From Tannerella sp. (GTDB taxonomy: Bacteria > Bacteroidota > Bacteroidia > Bacteroidales > Tannerellaceae): a stretch of DNA of 8,740 nt. Position 1 is the first letter of the stretch; each line of letters starts with the position of its first letter. The notes under the pieces were generated by a model. The model did no database searches. It saw nothing but the letters and a program-made list of their open reading frames with translations, and was not told the origin of the DNA. This document shows positions 6,013 to 8,740 of this stretch, one piece after another. Position numbers and translations under genes: made by a program. The stretch covers positions 1 through 8,740 of the forward strand of contig JAIRYY010000247.1 in the NCBI GenBank assembly GCA_031267485.1, read 5' to 3'.

Positions 6013-7431
6013 TCATAATAACCCGCAGATATTCCACCAGACGCAGCACAACAGTACCCACAGCAAGATTACAACCGGACTCATCAGGAATCCGATTTTC
6101 CACCATTTTGCAACGGGAATGTAACCGCATCCGAAAAGAATCGGAGCAGGACCGCCCGAATAGTGCGTGGTAGCCATGTACAGGTTGCCGAACATGCCGA
6201 ATATTAAGGCCGCCAGCAAAGGAGGAGCGCCCGCAGAGATTGCCACGGAGACGAAGATCGAATACATGGCGCTGATATGCGCAATGCCGCTTGCCATCAT
6301 GTAATGGCTGTAATAATAAACAAGCAGTAAAATGCCGGTCACAGCGTACCAGCTCATTCCGTCAACGTAATCGCCAATGGCCGTTCCAAACCATGAAATG
6401 AATCCCAGCCTGTTCAGCTGTCCGGCAAGCGTGATCAGCACGGCAAACCATACGACGGTATGCCAGGCTTCTTTTTCCGACAGGACGTCGTCCCAGGAAA
6501 GTGTGTCTGTAAGCAGGAGAACGACAACGCCGGCAAATGCAACCCATGTCGCGTCGATATTCAGCGCAGCTCCTGAAGCCCACAGGAACACTAATCCGAT
6601 AAAAACAAGCAGTACCGTCCATTCGTCGCGGGACATTTTACCCATCTCGCGCAACTTTTGCGCCGCCACTTTCCTCATTTCCGGCGTGCGCTTCAATTCC
6701 GGCGGATAGAACCGGTAGAGAAGGAGCGGTATAACCAGCAACAGGATCAATCCCGGCACAACAGCCGCCACGGCCCAGTCCATCCACGTGATTTTTATTC
6801 CCATTTCGGATGCAAAGTTTACGGCTATGGGATTGCCCGCCATAGATGTCGCGAACATGGCGCATGTTATGGCATTACACTGGAAAATACACTGTATCAG
6901 GTAAGCGCCTATGCGCCGCTCGGTGCCTTTCTCCGGCGTCGACTCATACGCCTCGGAAATGGAGCGGAACAGCGGCGTGAGAATACCTCCGCAGCGCGCG
7001 GTTGTGGAAGGCATGGCCGGGGCAAATATCAAATCCGTGAATACCAGTCCGTAAGCAAGGCCCAGGGCATTATGGCCAAGTTTGTCAATAAACAAATAAC
7101 CGATACGGCGTCCGAAGCCGGTTTTAATAAAACTCCTCGAAATAAAAAAAGCGCAGGCGATAATCCAGATGCTTGAAGATGAAAAACCGGACAACGCATC
7201 TTTTATCGTCAGCAGTTTGAAGGCGACAGCCACCGTTATCCCCGTCAGGGCAATTGCGCCCAGCGGATATGGCGCAAGAATCAATCCTAAAACCGTTGCC
7301 ACAAAAACGGCAAAAAGATGCCATGCCTGCGGTTCCACTGTTTCAGGATGCGGGACAAACCATATAAGGACTCCCACAAGGGAAATCAGTAATAATTTCC
7401 CGTAACGGGTATTTGAAAAACTCATAAGCAT
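6013..7431 (-). CDS. DASS-family (SLC13, CitT-like) organic anion transporter
   Basis: This 472-residue, very hydrophobic inner-membrane protein has about 11-13 membrane segments. It belongs to the divalent anion:sodium symporter family (CitT, TtdT, plastid dicarboxylate translocators). The first substrate-binding hairpin reads FAPAMPSTTARCGGI, with Ser142-Thr143-Thr144 where the family usually has Ser-Asn-Thr. The second reads YMATTHYSGGPAPILFG (418-434), typical of the CitT branch. Length is normal (about 450-490). Two ATGs lie six bases apart (first codons at 7431 and 7425); I take the first, which has AAGG five bases upstream. It is 29 bases behind the enolase-superfamily gene and 27 before the YhcH-like lipoprotein, so it is very likely in one operon with both. 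The context suggests a sugar acid or its keto-deoxy product rather than plain citrate or succinate, but substrate and coupling (sodium symport or exchange) are not shown by the sequence. Confidence 0.92.
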   Translation of the reverse strand: MLMSFSNTRYGKLLLISLVGVLIWFVPHPETVEPQAWHLFAVFVATVLGLILAPYPLGAIALTGITVAVAFKLLTIKDALSGFSSSSIWIIACAFFISRSFIKTGFGRRIGYLFIDKLGHNALGLAYGLVFTDLIFAPAMPSTTARCGGILTPLFRSISEAYESTPEKGTERRIGAYLIQCIFQCNAITCAMFATSMAGNPIAVNFASEMGIKITWMDWAVAAVVPGLILLLVIPLLLYRFYPPELKRTPEMRKVAAQKLREMGKMSRDEWTVLLVFIGLVFLWASGAALNIDATWVAFAGVVVLLLTDTLSWDDVLSEKEAWHTVVWFAVLITLAGQLNRLGFISWFGTAIGDYVDGMSWYAVTGILLLVYYYSHYMMASGIAHISAMYSIFVSVAISAGAPPLLAALIFGMFGNLYMATTHYSGGPAPILFGCGYIPVAKWWKIGFLMSPVVILLWVLLCCVWWNICGLL

Positions 7432-7460
7432 CGAACCTTGCCGCCGGATTTATTTCATTA

Positions 7461-8732
7461 TCATGACGCCGAAGAATTTCCCGCTGTGGACGGGGCAATT
7501 TTTGCAATCGAGGTTGCCTGCCTTATATAATCGGGGTCTATCTCCAAACCCATTCCGGGCGTGGCGGGAACCCTGATCTTTCCGTCCACTATCTTGAAAT
7601 CAGGCTTATACCATGCGGGGAATGTCTGGGGTTTGCGCCAGGGATATTCCATGTATGGCGTGGCGTTTTCCGTACAGGCGGCAAATTGCAGGATATTCAC
7701 GGATGTCGGTCCGGTCTGGGTGTTGTGGGGCACGATCGTCCTGCCCGATTTCTCCGCCATGCGGGCGACTCTTTTTGCACGAATCAGTCCTCCGTTATAA
7801 TTGATGTCGGGCTGGGCGATCTTCATCACTCCGTTTTCCAGCATCCATTGAAAGCGCCACAGGCTCGAATCCTGTTCGCCGGCGGCAACCGTGATATTCA
7901 GCGCTTCTGCGACGGCCTGCGTTTCCGACAGATTTTCCCATGGACAAGGCTCCTCAAAAAACCTGTAATCCAGACTTTCCAGCATCCGTCCGACTTCGAT
8001 TCCCTTTTTTGCATCGTACGAGCCATTGGCGTCGGCCGCCAGGAATGTCTCATCACCCAATTTCTTGCGGGCAAGTTGAAGCAGTTTTTCCGTACGCCCC
8101 TCGTAGGCGTCGAGATTGCGGCTCATACGCCCCCCGATCTTAAACTTAACCGCTTTGGCGCCGGTCTCGGCCATGCCGCGAACATACACTTCGACCTCCT
8201 CTTCGGCCGTCAGCACACGATCGGAGCCGGAGAGGTAAATGGGAATTTCGTTACGGGATGCCCCGCCGAACAGGTCGTATACCGGTTTTCCCGCCATCTT
8301 TCCCAGCATGTCCAACAGGCTTTGTTCGACGTATGCCACCGGACACCAAAACGGAATACCCGCCAGTTTGTAATTCGCCCGGTAAACCGAATCAACCAGC
8401 GATTCAATATCACGGGCATCCTTGCCGATGAAATGCGGCGCCACCAGTTTCTGGAAAATCGGAATAAATTCCGCAATCTGCTTTGTCCCGACCAGCCCCT
8501 CCGCGCCGTCTTTCGAGCGGGTACGCACAAAATAATTCGGACCGTTCTTCAACAGTTCGACCGATTCAATGATTGCCGGAGAAGAAATCTGTCCGGGGAT
8601 ATTAAACATCGGCGCTTCGATGTCGCGTATCAGCGGTTCTTCTGTCGCCAATGCCATTAACGAACGCGGAAGCGATGCGCCAATAACCGCGCCGCCACTC
8701 AATTTTAACCATTCACGTCTTGAAATTTTCAT
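7461..8732 (-). CDS. Tat-exported enolase-superfamily enzyme, mandelate racemase subgroup (sugar-acid dehydratase-like)
   Basis: This 423-residue protein begins with a twin-arginine signal: SRREWLK (residues 4-10), a hydrophobic stretch, and a likely cut near Ala29. The enzyme should therefore be exported folded. The barrel shows the subgroup's catalytic set: KFK with Lys196/Lys198, metal ligands Asp234 (ADAN), Glu260/Glu261 (FFEEP) and Glu286 (AAGEQ), and the Asp309-His336 dyad (QPDI; PHNTQTG), spaced 27 residues apart as in mandelate racemase. An N-terminal capping domain (~35-160) ends in GKPVYDLFGG. Members remove an alpha proton from a carboxylic acid, then eliminate water (aldonate or uronate-type dehydratases), racemise or cycloisomerise. 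Sugar-acid dehydration is my preferred reading from the neighbours. It is the first visible gene of the operon; only eight bases remain upstream, so its promoter or an upstream partner is outside the window. The family is certain; the substrate is not. Confidence 0.93.
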   Translation of the reverse strand: MKISRREWLKLSGGAVIGASLPRSLMALATEEPLIRDIEAPMFNIPGQISSPAIIESVELLKNGPNYFVRTRSKDGAEGLVGTKQIAEFIPIFQKLVAPHFIGKDARDIESLVDSVYRANYKLAGIPFWCPVAYVEQSLLDMLGKMAGKPVYDLFGGASRNEIPIYLSGSDRVLTAEEEVEVYVRGMAETGAKAVKFKIGGRMSRNLDAYEGRTEKLLQLARKKLGDETFLAADANGSYDAKKGIEVGRMLESLDYRFFEEPCPWENLSETQAVAEALNITVAAGEQDSSLWRFQWMLENGVMKIAQPDINYNGGLIRAKRVARMAEKSGRTIVPHNTQTGPTSVNILQFAACTENATPYMEYPWRKPQTFPAWYKPDFKIVDGKIRVPATPGMGLEIDPDYIRQATSIAKIAPSTAGNSSAS

Positions 8733-8740
8733 AGCTGTTA

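Noticed and set aside
7686..8660. 324-codon plus-strand open frame opposite the enolase-superfamily gene
   Set aside because: It is an antisense shadow of a gene with a complete catalytic signature, and its translation has no recognisable motif.
8733..8740. TAA at 8738-8740 (minus strand) as the stop codon of a further upstream operon gene
   Set aside because: Only eight bases are available, so the frame of any upstream gene cannot be tested.

Overview
The window reads as chromosomal DNA from a member of the Bacteroidetes, probably order Bacteroidales. Three things support this. The two-component pair at 3095-5337 matches Bacteroides RprX/RprY closely, especially the regulator. One intergenic region carries a TAnnTTTG-type -7 promoter element. 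A lone protein at 2047-2718 has the layout of a hypothetical family I associate with Bacteroidetes. I cannot go below order level.

Layout, left to right. (1) 1-1209, plus strand: the 3' part of a GH29 alpha-L-fucosidase gene, cut by the window edge. (2) 1210-1998: almost 800 bases with no convincing gene, packed with four kinds of repeat. These are a 7-bp tandem array split by a 15-bp perfect GC-rich hairpin, a 307-bp fold-back element with 59-bp inverted arms and nested palindromes, a short gap with a good promoter -7 box, and fourteen exact-length 21-bp A-rich tandem units. (3) 2047-2718, plus: a small protein of unknown function directly behind the 21-bp array. (4) 2719-3094: an intergenic leader. 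(5) 3095-5337, plus: the rprX-rprY sensor kinase/response regulator operon, closed by an intrinsic terminator at 5370-5402. (6) 8732-5416, minus strand: a tight three-gene operon read toward rprY. It encodes a Tat-exported enolase-superfamily enzyme of the mandelate racemase subgroup, a DASS (CitT-like) organic-anion transporter, and a lipoprotein form of the YhcH/NanQ sugar-anomerase family.

How the genes may work together. The three minus-strand genes suggest sugar-acid catabolism that begins outside the cytoplasm. The exported enzyme would dehydrate or epimerise a sugar acid, the YhcH-like lipoprotein would speed ring/anomer exchange of the resulting 2-keto-3-deoxy acid, and the DASS carrier would import it. 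The enzyme families are seen in the sequence; the combined pathway is inference. The GH29 enzyme also points to glycan use, but nothing in the window links it to the operon.

The parts least explained by known features are the composite repeat block (1210-1998) and the exported sugar-acid cassette. The two-component genes look ordinary.
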